From: DASYSA01 sp036003885 | GTDB taxonomy: Bacteria; Acidobacteriota; Blastocatellia; UBA7656 | NCBI GenBank assembly: GCA_036003885.1 | Contig: DASYSA010000526.1 | Coordinates: 1-6,502 of the forward strand | Reading direction: 5' to 3' | Length of the DNA stretch: 6,502 nucleotides | In this document: positions 1 through 6,470 of the stretch, one piece after another | Numbering within the stretch: the first letter of the stretch is position 1 | Layout of the letters: each line of letters begins with the position of its first letter | Made by a program: the position numbers and the translations under genes | The notes under the pieces: generated by a model | Seen by the model: the letters and a program-made list of their open reading frames with translations, nothing else | Database searches by the model: none | Told to the model about the DNA's origin: nothing

Positions 1-22
1 TGACTAAGTCAGGTGCAAGAGA

Positions 23-57
23 ATTTCGCATTTCGAATTTCGCATTTCGCATTTCTC
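23..57. repeat. Heptamer tandem repeat (ATTTCGN x5)
   Basis: Five consecutive 7-bp units start at 23, 30, 37, 44 and 51: ATTTCGC, ATTTCGA, ATTTCGC, ATTTCGC and ATTTCTC. A related unit (ATTTCTG, 62-68) lies inside the last codons of the minus-strand gene that ends at 60, so the repeat reaches up to its stop codon. Read on the minus strand the unit is GAAATGC/GAAATTC, which places several ATG triplets shortly after the stop. There is no dyad symmetry or T-run, so it is not an intrinsic terminator. It is probably a short-sequence tandem repeat typical of intergenic DNA. Function is unknown. Confidence 0.85.
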
Positions 58-59
58 CT

Positions 60-1568
60 TCATTTCTGCGGAGGCACCGGTTTGACGGGAGCTGCGGCCG
101 CTGCGCCACTGTTGGCCAGCGCATAGAGCTGATTCCGATTCACAATATACAGGACTCCATTGGCGGGCACAGGGCTGCTGTATACCGAGCTTCCCATGTT
201 CACCTCACCAATCACCTTCTTCACTTTGCCGGCTTGCATGATCACTACATCGCCATCTTCATCTCCAAGATAGACCTTGCCATCGACTGCAAGTGGAGAG
301 CCCCAGACGGCGGCGAACATGTCGTGCACCCAGTAGACCTGCCCGGTCTTGGCGTCAAGGCAGTGCAAGAAACCGCTGAAGTCCGGATAGTAGATCAACC
401 CTTCGTAGATCGCCGGGGTTGAAATGCTTCTCCTTATCTTGTCGTAGTGCCACACCAATCCGGTCTTGGTTATGTCACCCCGCTTGGTGGGGTCAATGCA
501 GTAGAGATGTCCGACGCCTTCCCCGTGCTCCGGATCCTGGCCGTTGGCGACGTAGACGCGGTTGTCCCAAATGACAGCGGTCGCGATCAGCTCATTACGT
601 GTCTTGGGCCAGACGGAGTCCTTCGGATTGCAATCGAACTCCCAGAGTTTCTTCCCGGTCAACGCTTCGTAACCGCGTATCCAGCCGTCGCCCTGTCCCA
701 TCATTACCTGATCGACGCCGCCTACCTTGCCAATCGTGCACGACGCCCACTGCCCGTGCAGAATCCGATCTCCAACCGAATTGTCTTCCCATTCTTTCTT
801 ACCGGTCTTCTTGTTCAACGCGATGATCGCCGGAGCTTTGGGTGAAGGAATGTTCACATGACTCTCATCCTGTCCGTTTGACGTATTCACATATATCAAA
901 TCTCCGAACGACACTGGCGATGCGTTACTCATGTTATGCGGCTGGGAGCCGACCTCTTCCATCATGTCGTACTTCCAGACGATGTCGGCATCGGTCTGAC
1001 TGGTAAACTTCTCATCCTTGAATGGCCCGTCGTTCTCTCCGTCGCGGAAGCCTTGAGTGTCAAGGCACACGACTTCGCACCGATTAGTGACATAGTAGAG
1101 CCTGTCGCCTTCGACGAGAGGAGACGAGCAGACACCCTGATAAGGCCAGTCATTGACGCGGCCGGCAGGTAGCTTCTCATTCGTATGTTGCCACAGGTAT
1201 TGGCCGTCGGATTCGCGGAAGGCCATGAGCACCCCGCGGTCGCCGGGCTGCTTCGGATCACGCACCAACTCGTTGTTAGTTCCCACGTACACCTGGCCGC
1301 CGGCTACCACCGGGTTGCCATAGGCCTGCGAGCCAAGGCCGGCCACCCACTTGACGTTCTTCTTGGTGGCCACATCCCAACTGGTCGGAAGCCCTTTCAT
1401 ATTCGAGATCATGTTGCGGTCGGGAGTGCCGCCCCACATCGGCCAGTCGCCAGTGCCCGGATCGGACGGAAACGGCGACGTCCTGGCGAAACATGCCGCC
1501 GCCACCGTGATAGCCACAGCTATGACGCTGACGATGATTGCTCTGAGTCGTTCTGTCTTGGTGCTCAT
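60..1568 (-). CDS. Exported PQQ-like beta-propeller protein (502 aa), possible lipoprotein
   Basis: A predicted periplasmic or membrane-anchored eight-bladed-type beta-propeller of the PQQ-like repeat superfamily; substrate and reaction are unknown. Residues 1-9 are basic (K4, R7, R9), residues 10-25 are hydrophobic, and AAAC with C26 resembles a weak lipobox, so lipidation is possible. After a short linker comes DWPMWGG (41-47), the usual first strand of this group. Propeller blades carry the TG-x-x-x-W type motif, for example TGKKEW (255-260), TGKKLW (304-309) and TGQVYW (408-413). A central block (HNMSNASP 211-218, HVNIPSPKAPA 237-247, GQDPEHGEGVGHLYCIDP 343-360) matches, from memory, a conserved family common in Planctomycetota and Acidobacteriota. 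The last 16 residues are an Ala/Pro-rich tail. There is no CxxCH haem site, so this is not a quinohaemoprotein dehydrogenase. Its ATG overlaps the preceding stop (ATGA, 1565-1568). The nearest Shine-Dalgarno match, AAAGG (1582-1586 complement), is 13 nt away, which suggests coupled translation. Similarity to BamB is by fold only. Confidence 0.95.
   Translation of the reverse strand: MSTKTERLRAIIVSVIAVAITVAAACFARTSPFPSDPGTGDWPMWGGTPDRNMISNMKGLPTSWDVATKKNVKWVAGLGSQAYGNPVVAGGQVYVGTNNELVRDPKQPGDRGVLMAFRESDGQYLWQHTNEKLPAGRVNDWPYQGVCSSPLVEGDRLYYVTNRCEVVCLDTQGFRDGENDGPFKDEKFTSQTDADIVWKYDMMEEVGSQPHNMSNASPVSFGDLIYVNTSNGQDESHVNIPSPKAPAIIALNKKTGKKEWEDNSVGDRILHGQWASCTIGKVGGVDQVMMGQGDGWIRGYEALTGKKLWEFDCNPKDSVWPKTRNELIATAVIWDNRVYVANGQDPEHGEGVGHLYCIDPTKRGDITKTGLVWHYDKIRRSISTPAIYEGLIYYPDFSGFLHCLDAKTGQVYWVHDMFAAVWGSPLAVDGKVYLGDEDGDVVIMQAGKVKKVIGEVNMGSSVYSSPVPANGVLYIVNRNQLYALANSGAAAAAPVKPVPPQK
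1565..1568 (-). promoter_or_regulatory. ATGA stop/start overlap (translational coupling)
   Basis: On the minus strand the TGA stop of the 742-aa gene (1567-1565) and the ATG of the 502-aa gene (1568-1566) share bases as ATGA. With only a distant purine-rich site upstream, re-initiation by terminating ribosomes is the likely way the second gene is translated. This supports one mRNA and linked expression levels. The coupling is inferred from the junction. Confidence 0.8.
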
Positions 1569-3793
1569 TTGTTACTCGTGACCTTTACATTATCAAAGTA
1601 GATCTCAAAGGTAGCATCGGCATAGATGCCGGGACTGCCTTGCTTGTTTCCCATCGTGTCCATCTTCTCGATAGTCCAGGCTGCGGGCTCGGATTGCCCT
1701 ACCGGCCAGGCCTTTCCTCGAGCCCGAACGTTCCCATTGGGTATGTTCTGGACCTCGAGCTTCAGGTGATACCAGGTGTCCGCCTTCCATTCGAAGGGCG
1801 CGCGAACGGTTCGCGCGATCTCGGGCTGCCAGGACTCCAGCTCGATCTTCTGACTGTTGCCGAAGAGTATGAGCGCGTACCTCTGCGCTACGACTCCCGC
1901 GTCTCCCATCTGCCGCCTCTTCTCCTGCGCCTTAACCTCGGCCTCGACCGTGTAGTTCGACATGTTCGAAGGGCCGATAAAAGCGCGGCCGCGTTTGAAG
2001 ATTGGTGGATTGGGATTCTTAACCAGCACTCTGCTGCCGTCCATTTCCCGTGACGAGTACTTGCCGACCGTGTTGATCCAATGCAAGGGTAACGCGTCCC
2101 CGGAAAGACTTTGAAAGTCCTCGCTCCATGGAAGGGGTGGAAAGACGCGAAGCCGGCCTGCGCCCGACAGCTTTCCGACTGTGGCCTTCACCTGCCCTGC
2201 CTGGACAACTGCGTCGGTCGAAGCGGTGAAAGTTCCGCTGGGCTGAATCGTTCCTTTCAGTTGGTCGAGCGACCACGCAGGCTGTTGTTCCTCGCGGATG
2301 AACCGTCCATGTTCATCGAATAGCCGGGCATGGAAACGGACTGACTGGCCGGGCTTGATATCGACGTCAGTGGGAGTGACTTGAAGCCACGTCGCCACAG
2401 CATCTGCCGGTGCGTTGGGTTGAGGAGCGGGCGGGACGGCGGCAAAGTTCGTTTTCTTTCCGATACAGTAGACTGCCGCATCGGAGACTAAGAAGACTCG
2501 CCCGCGTGAAACAGCGGGCGAAGCGATAATCTGTTCGTGACCCTCCGGGCCGTTCCCCAGTTCGACCGAGCTGAGGATCTCGCACTTATCAGGCCCGGGT
2601 TTGAGAATGAAGAACTTTCCATTCTCAGTGCCAACGTAGAGCTTGCCGTCTGCAAGAACGGGAGATGCCTTCTGAATCGTCCCGAGGTTCTGTATCCAGA
2701 GTTCTTTGCCGGTATTAACGTCGAAGGCGAAGAGGTTCGCGCCGTTGTCGATCTGGTACAGCCGGTCGCCGTCAATCACGGGAGACGAGAACCCTCCCTG
2801 AAATCCCTTTACCGCCCATTTAGCCTGTTCTTTGGTGATTGCACCCTTGCTGCCGGCGTCAAGGGCGGCAAGCAACCCCATTTCGCTGGTGTCGAGGTTC
2901 TCTTCGCTGTGACTGACGATCGCCAGATTGCCCTTGAGCACGACGCCGGTGTTGATGCCTCGCTTCGCCATTTCGAATCGCCAAACGGGTTCTCCAGTCT
3001 GCGGCTTCATTGCGTGGACGGCGCCGTCTCCTGCGCCCGTAATGATCAGTCGAGTTCCATTGATTTCCGCGGCGATGGCCGGAGCATAAGTGGTGTCGTA
3101 AGGCCTGCCGCCGGGCGAACTGACCCAGACCGCTTCGCCGGTGTTCTTGTCGAAGGCCATGAAGCGATGCCGCCGCTGAGCCTGATCCCCCCACCCTTCA
3201 GTCGGGCCGCTGACGATTACGAGGTCGCCTTCGATGATCGGCGAGTTGGTGCGGCCGCCGTGAGTCGTCCACAATCCGAAGTCTTCGCCCAGCGAGCGCT
3301 CCCACAGGAGCTTGCCATCATTGGACAGCCCGAGCAGCAGCCCACCAACCCCAATCGCATAGACGTTGCCTGTTGCCGGATCGCCGACCGGCGAGGCCCA
3401 TCCGACCCGGTGCTTCGGTACGTCACTCAGGAAGACGTTGAAGCGATGCTCCCAAAGGAGCTTCCCGGTATCGGCATTGAAGCACATTACACGCTCTTGC
3501 TCGGTTGCGTCCTTGCCGCATGAGTTTTGAAGAATGAGGCGATCGCCCAGAATGATAGGACCAGAACGGCCCCCGTAGGGAGCTGTCCAGAGCAGATTCT
3601 GGCCTTTGAGCGACCAGCTTGTGGGAAGATCCGTCTCTTGCGAGATGCCGTTCCTGGCTGGCCCCCGCCAATCGGGCCAGTCGCTACGGGCCTGAGCCTC
3701 GGCAGGGTGTCGGGCCCCCTGACCGGGAACGAGGGAAACGAGAAGCAGACTTGCCAGAACAAGGGCGAGGAGCCTAATAGACGAGGCTTGCAT
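1565..3793 (-). CDS. Exported three-module protein: PQQ-like beta-propeller + Ig-like + ConA/LamG-like domain (742 aa)
   Basis: A secreted multidomain protein of unknown ligand. Residues 1 to about 35 form a signal peptide (R7, then a long Leu/Val/Ala core at 8-22, with a possible AxA cleavage site near 33-35). DWPDWRG at 38-44 opens a PQQ-like propeller running to about 445, with repeated TG-x-x-x-W blade motifs (TGKLLW, TGEAVW, TGEPVW, TGKELW). A Pro/Ala-rich linker (about 446-464) leads to an Ig-like domain at about 465-551, suggested by the IKPGQSVRFHARLFDEHGRF segment and alternating strands. Residues about 552-742 look like a ConA-like lectin/glucanase (LamG or DUF1080-like) sandwich: LPWSEDFQ at the start, WYHLKLEV in the middle, and a closing IYFDNVKV strand. 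No catalytic acid pair or haem motif is evident, so binding is likelier than catalysis. The start is supported by AGGA (complement of 3803-3806) 9 nt before ATG. It is the first gene of the leftward operon and overlaps the next gene by 4 bp. Propellers with this C-terminal pair of domains are, from memory, frequent in Planctomycetota and Acidobacteriota. Confidence 0.95.
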   Translation of the reverse strand: MQASSIRLLALVLASLLLVSLVPGQGARHPAEAQARSDWPDWRGPARNGISQETDLPTSWSLKGQNLLWTAPYGGRSGPIILGDRLILQNSCGKDATEQERVMCFNADTGKLLWEHRFNVFLSDVPKHRVGWASPVGDPATGNVYAIGVGGLLLGLSNDGKLLWERSLGEDFGLWTTHGGRTNSPIIEGDLVIVSGPTEGWGDQAQRRHRFMAFDKNTGEAVWVSSPGGRPYDTTYAPAIAAEINGTRLIITGAGDGAVHAMKPQTGEPVWRFEMAKRGINTGVVLKGNLAIVSHSEENLDTSEMGLLAALDAGSKGAITKEQAKWAVKGFQGGFSSPVIDGDRLYQIDNGANLFAFDVNTGKELWIQNLGTIQKASPVLADGKLYVGTENGKFFILKPGPDKCEILSSVELGNGPEGHEQIIASPAVSRGRVFLVSDAAVYCIGKKTNFAAVPPAPQPNAPADAVATWLQVTPTDVDIKPGQSVRFHARLFDEHGRFIREEQQPAWSLDQLKGTIQPSGTFTASTDAVVQAGQVKATVGKLSGAGRLRVFPPLPWSEDFQSLSGDALPLHWINTVGKYSSREMDGSRVLVKNPNPPIFKRGRAFIGPSNMSNYTVEAEVKAQEKRRQMGDAGVVAQRYALILFGNSQKIELESWQPEIARTVRAPFEWKADTWYHLKLEVQNIPNGNVRARGKAWPVGQSEPAAWTIEKMDTMGNKQGSPGIYADATFEIYFDNVKVTSNK

Positions 3794-3802
3794 AAGGGTC
3801 AG

Positions 3803-3806
3803 TCCT
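3803..3806 (-). promoter_or_regulatory. Shine-Dalgarno site of the 742-aa gene
   Basis: The plus strand reads TCCT here, which is AGGA on the minus strand, 9 nt before the ATG at 3793. The spacing is good, and no alternative start with a better site precedes the signal peptide. Confidence 0.6.
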
Positions 3807-3826
3807 AAGGTTCATATCGTGTTTAC

Positions 3827-3845
3827 AATTCGCCACTGTCGAATT
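3827..3845. promoter_or_regulatory. Small inverted repeat (AATTCG-N7-CGAATT), possible operator
   Basis: A perfect 6-bp dyad, AATTCG at 3827-3832 and CGAATT at 3840-3845, with a 7-nt centre. It lies 34 bp upstream of the leftward ATG and about 40 bp upstream of the rightward -35 candidate, a reasonable place for a regulator that controls the divergent genes. The arms are short and simple in composition, so chance is a real alternative. There is no regulator gene in the window to pair it with. Confidence 0.25.
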
Positions 3846-3885
3846 ATGAGAGCTACGCACTCAAGCCTGCGGCCATTCGATCAGC

Positions 3886-3912
3886 TTGACTTCGACTATT
3901 TCAAGATATAAT
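3886..3912 (+). promoter_or_regulatory. Candidate sigma70-type promoter of the ankyrin operon
   Basis: TTGACT (3886-3891) and a perfect TATAAT (3907-3912) are separated by 15 bp. The hexamers are excellent; the spacer is shorter than the preferred 17 bp. Transcription would begin near 3919 and give a 5' leader of about 145 nt before the ankyrin start at 4065. I found no comparably good promoter for the leftward operon in the same region, and I see no obvious riboswitch or attenuator fold in the leader. Confidence 0.5.
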
Positions 3913-4049
3913 TTGCGACAAGTGGAGTCAAGCAGAGATTTCTCAGAACATGGTCATCTATCCAGGCGTTCCCTTACTAGCACTAATCATTATTTGGTCA
4001 GAGGCGAGGGAATGCTGGATCCGAATCCCCGCAAGTGGACGTCAGCAAC

Positions 4050-4055
4050 AGAGGA
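4050..4055 (+). promoter_or_regulatory. Shine-Dalgarno site deciding the ankyrin start at 4065
   Basis: AGAGGA at 4050-4055 is 9 nt before ATG at 4065. The longer reading from GTG at 4035 adds ten non-signal residues before the signal peptide, so 4065 is preferred. Confidence 0.7.
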
Positions 4056-4064
4056 TGTAAAGCC

Positions 4065-4865
4065 ATGCGTAGACTGATTGCGTTGTTTGTTTTCGCCTTC
4101 ATCATCGCGCCGCCGGCGAGGGCGCAGAACGTGAACGAAGACTTCCTGGCTGCCGCCCGTAAGGGTGATGTTGCGAAGTTGAAGGAATTGCTCGACAAGG
4201 GCGCGGACGTAAATGCGAAGACTCAATACGGAGCGACAGCTCTCGCGTATGCGTGCGACAAGGGGCACGTCGAAGTGGTGAAGCTGCTGCTTGAACGCGG
4301 AGCAAACGTGAACGTGAAGGATACGTTCTACGGCGAGATGCCGCTCGGATGGGCACTGCAGAGAGACAACGTTGAAATACTCAAGCTTCTGCTCGATAAG
4401 GGGGCTCAAGGCAGGGATCGAGTCTTGATGTACGGCGTAAGGGAGGGCAAGATCGACATCGTGAAGGTGGCGCTCGACAAGGGCGAGCTGAAGGCCGGGA
4501 TCCTGTCCTCGGCGTTAGGTGCTGCGACAACCGCTAAGCAGACTGAGATCGTCGAATTGCTCAAGAAGGCTGGCGCAGTTCCTAAAGAGAGCTTCCCGGT
4601 AGATCCGGAGACGCTCAAGAGCTACACCGGGGTTTACAAACACGAGGTTGGTGACTTTACGTTCACGATGAACGACGGAAAGCTCATTGGCAGGTTCGGT
4701 GGACAACCCGCCATTACGCTGGCGGCGATCGATAAGACGACCTTCACGATCGTCGAGCTTGATGGATTCACGATCAAGTTCAACCTCGAGGGGGATAAGG
4801 TTGTGAGCCTCACCTTGAAGCAGCCCGGGTTCACAGGCGAGTTTAAGAGATCCGAAACGAAGTGA
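4065..4865 (+). CDS. Secreted ankyrin-repeat protein with DUF3471-like C-terminal domain (266 aa)
   Basis: A predicted periplasmic protein-binding scaffold. Residues 1-20 are a clean signal peptide: RR at 2-3, hydrophobic core 4-15, and ARA before a likely cut at Q21. Ankyrin repeats follow at about 24-53, 54-87 and 88-114. The classic pattern is visible in AAARKGDVAKLKELLDKGAD (29-48) and CDKGHVEVVKLLLERGANVN (64-83). Degenerate repeats continue to about 172, where VLMYGVREGKIDIVKVAL and SALGAATTAKQTEIVELL keep helix patterns but lose the beta-hairpin consensus. Residues about 180-264 (LKSYTGVYKHEVGDFTFTMN, then GKLIGRFGG and a strand-rich end) resemble the DUF3471 (Pab87-type, lipocalin-like) domain usually found behind secreted serine hydrolases. 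Here no hydrolase domain is present. A start at GTG 4035 would put ten extra residues before the signal peptide, so ATG 4065 with AGAGGA 9 nt upstream was chosen. It is the first gene of an operon with the propeller gene 11 bp downstream. Partner and role are unknown. Confidence 0.93.
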   Translation: MRRLIALFVFAFIIAPPARAQNVNEDFLAAARKGDVAKLKELLDKGADVNAKTQYGATALAYACDKGHVEVVKLLLERGANVNVKDTFYGEMPLGWALQRDNVEILKLLLDKGAQGRDRVLMYGVREGKIDIVKVALDKGELKAGILSSALGAATTAKQTEIVELLKKAGAVPKESFPVDPETLKSYTGVYKHEVGDFTFTMNDGKLIGRFGGQPAITLAAIDKTTFTIVELDGFTIKFNLEGDKVVSLTLKQPGFTGEFKRSETK

Positions 4866-4869
4866 GGGA
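4864..4869 (+). promoter_or_regulatory. Shine-Dalgarno site of the 453-aa gene, overlapping the ankyrin stop codon
   Basis: GAGGGA (4864-4869) shares its first two bases with the ankyrin TGA (4863-4865) and lies 7 nt before ATG at 4877. This site decides the start. The in-frame GTG at 4862 would add five residues ahead of the signal peptide and has no comparable site. The arrangement favours coupled translation of the two genes. Confidence 0.75.
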
Positions 4870-4876
4870 ATCACAT

Positions 4877-6238
4877 ATGAAACGTATCGCGGTATTTAGT
4901 CTGCTTCTTTGCGTAACCGCGGCCACGCACGCGCAGGATTGGCCGTCGTTTCGTGGATCGAATGCTTCAGGCGTAGCGGAGGGTGCGAAGACGCCTGTTT
5001 CGTGGGACGGCGAGAAGTCGGTCAACATCCTATGGAAGACGCCGATTCCAGGACTGGCGCACTCGTCGCCAATCGCCTCGGGCGATCGCCTCTTTGTCAC
5101 TACCGCCATCAGCAGCAGCAAGCCAAATCAGTATTTCAAACCAGGTCTCTACGGAGATGTCGATACGGATACGGACTCCTCGAAGCATTCATGGCATGTC
5201 TACTGCCTGGACAAACGCACGGGCAGGATCCTCTGGGACCAGGTCGCTCATGAAGGCGTGCCCAAGATAAAACGACACATCAAGTCGACGCATGCCAACT
5301 CCACTCCGGTGACTGACGGTAAACACGTAGTAGCTTTCTTCGGCTCCGAGGGTCTCTATTGCTATGACCTGAAGGGAAAGCTCCTGTGGAGCCAGGACCT
5401 CGGCATACTCGACACAGGATGGTTCTACGATCCCGATTATCAATGGGGAACGGCCAGCTCGCCCATCATCTATAAGAACCTGGTGATCGTTCAATGCGAC
5501 ATTCAAAAAAACTCCTTCATCGCGGCCTATGACGTCAATACAGGGAAGCTTGCCTGGCGCACGCCGCGCGAAGAGATACCTTCGTGGGGCAGTCCCAATG
5601 TTTACGAAGGAAAGACGCGGGCCGAACTGGTCACCAATGCTACAAGGGCCATACGCGGCTACGATCCGATGACGGGCAAGGAGCTCTGGAAGATGATTGG
5701 CAATCCGGAAGTCACCGCCACGACGCCGGTGTTCAGCGATGGGATGATCTTCATCGTGAATCACTATCGGCCTAACCAGCCGATCTATGCGATTCGGGCC
5801 GGAGCGACCGGCGACATATCGCTGAAAGACGGCAAGACTTCGAACGAGTTCGTGGCGTGGAGCTTCCAGCAAGGCGGTGCCTACATGCCAAGTCCGTTGG
5901 TCTATGGCGAATATCTCTACATCAATAACAACATGGGCACGCTGATATGTCGCAATGCGAAGACCGGTGAGCGGATCTACCAGGAACGGATAGGCGGAAA
6001 GGGTGGCTCTTACAGCGCCTCTCCGGTTGCGGCGGATGGGAAGCTGTATCTCACCAGTGAGGACGGCGAGGTCTTCGTTGTAAAGGCCGGCCCCAGGTAC
6101 GAGTTGTTGTCCGCCAATCCGATGGGCGAGCCCTTGATGGCAACGCCGGCAATCTCGGACGGAATGATCTTCGTGCGGGGGCAGCACAACCTGTTTGCAA
6201 TCGCGGAGCCGCAGGCTGGAAAGTCGAATGCAAAGTAG
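4877..6238 (+). CDS. Exported PQQ-like beta-propeller protein (453 aa)
   Basis: A single-domain propeller predicted to act in the periplasm; ligand and reaction are unknown. Residues 1-19 form a signal peptide (KR at 2-3, core 4-16, cut after THA). DWPSFRGSNASGV (21-33) is the characteristic start of the mature protein in this family. Blade motifs of the TG-x-x-x-W type recur through the chain (TGRILW 115-120, TGKLAW 222-227, TGKELW 266-271, TGERIY 363-368), as do SSP and TP turns that begin the strands (SSPIASGDRLFV 63-74, SSPIIYKNLVIV 194-205, TTPVFSDGMIFIV 282-294). The length matches a whole propeller with no accessory domain. There is no CxxCH motif, and the cofactor and calcium ligands of true quinoprotein alcohol dehydrogenases cannot be identified by eye, so the PQQ label is structural only. 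It is the second gene of the ankyrin operon. The TAG stop is followed after one base by hairpin-rich repeat DNA. BamB orthology is unlikely given three paralogues here and no bam or der neighbours. Confidence 0.95.
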   Translation: MKRIAVFSLLLCVTAATHAQDWPSFRGSNASGVAEGAKTPVSWDGEKSVNILWKTPIPGLAHSSPIASGDRLFVTTAISSSKPNQYFKPGLYGDVDTDTDSSKHSWHVYCLDKRTGRILWDQVAHEGVPKIKRHIKSTHANSTPVTDGKHVVAFFGSEGLYCYDLKGKLLWSQDLGILDTGWFYDPDYQWGTASSPIIYKNLVIVQCDIQKNSFIAAYDVNTGKLAWRTPREEIPSWGSPNVYEGKTRAELVTNATRAIRGYDPMTGKELWKMIGNPEVTATTPVFSDGMIFIVNHYRPNQPIYAIRAGATGDISLKDGKTSNEFVAWSFQQGGAYMPSPLVYGEYLYINNNMGTLICRNAKTGERIYQERIGGKGGSYSASPVAADGKLYLTSEDGEVFVVKAGPRYELLSANPMGEPLMATPAISDGMIFVRGQHNLFAIAEPQAGKSNAK

Positions 6239-6239
6239 C

Positions 6240-6256
6240 CAACCCCAACGGGGTTG
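6240..6256 (+). repeat. Type-1 hairpin A directly after the propeller stop codon
   Basis: CAACCCC (6240-6246) pairs perfectly with GGGGTTG (6250-6256) over a 3-nt loop, AAC. It starts two bases after the TAG at 6236-6238. No T-run follows, so it is not a standard intrinsic terminator. It could still mark the mRNA 3' end or protect it from exonucleases. Confidence 0.8.
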
Positions 6257-6266
6257 CGCTGTGAAG

Positions 6267-6296
6267 CCCAGGGTTGCCGTACTCGGCTACCCTGGG
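6267..6296. repeat. Type-2 hairpin B
   Basis: Eight base pairs (6267-6274 with 6289-6296), a T/T mismatch at 6275/6288, four more pairs (6276-6279 with 6284-6287) and a TACT loop (6280-6283). It is the inverted counterpart of the copy at 6471-6500. Confidence 0.9.
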
Positions 6297-6298
6297 AA

Positions 6299-6337
6299 GG
6301 CCGCAACGAGGGCCCCAACCCCAACGGTGTTGCGGCC
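6299..6337. repeat. Degenerate nested type-1 hairpin A'
   Basis: GGCCGCAAC (6299-6307) pairs with GTTGCGGCC (6329-6337). Alternatively the inner core CAACCCC (6316-6322) pairs with 6326-6332 except for one C/T mismatch at 6320/6328. The two folds compete for the same right arm. The run CCAACCCCAACGG is identical at 6239-6251 and 6315-6327, so A and A' are copies of one motif. Confidence 0.75.
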
Positions 6338-6430
6338 GCAGCCTCAGCCTAACAGCGAGGTCAGATGGTTTCGAAGATGTGAAATTGTGATCTCTTGCGA
6401 GTTCATGGCACCTCACTGCGGTAGCTCGTG

Positions 6431-6454
6431 CCGCAACCCCGTTTGGGGTTGCGG
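6431..6454. repeat. Type-1 hairpin C
   Basis: CCGCAACCCC (6431-6440) pairs perfectly with 6445-6454 over a GTTT loop, giving a 10-bp GC-rich stem. This is the best-preserved type-1 copy. It sits almost exactly at the mirror position of A' about the centre near 6383. Confidence 0.9.
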
Positions 6455-6470
6455 ATCACCGCCACCGCTC

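Noticed and set aside
2537..3523. Plus-strand open frame of 328 codons
   Set aside because: It lies wholly inside the 742-aa gene on the opposite strand. The translation is Arg/Pro/Val-rich with no domain, signal or start site, while the minus-strand frame has clear family motifs.
4035..4064. GTG start for the ankyrin protein
   Set aside because: It adds ten polar residues before an otherwise ideal signal peptide, and the AGAGGA site fits ATG at 4065.
5189..6187. Minus-strand open frame of 332 codons
   Set aside because: It is fully antisense to the 453-aa propeller gene. It is an artefact of codon bias, with no recognisable protein features.
60..6238. PQQ-dependent alcohol/glucose dehydrogenases or true BamB
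   Set aside because: There is no CxxCH haem domain, no PQQ biosynthesis genes and no identifiable quinoprotein active-site set. Three paralogues without bam-type neighbours argue against BamB, so the proteins are named only by fold.
6240..6296. Rho-independent terminator
   Set aside because: The hairpins are strong, but none is followed by a T-run on either strand, so a standard intrinsic terminator cannot be claimed.
6010..6416. Minus-strand open frames crossing the 3' repeat
   Set aside because: They run from the antisense of the propeller gene into the palindromes. The peptide (PRVAEYGNPGLHSATPLG type) is simply translated repeat, and no ribosome binding site is present.
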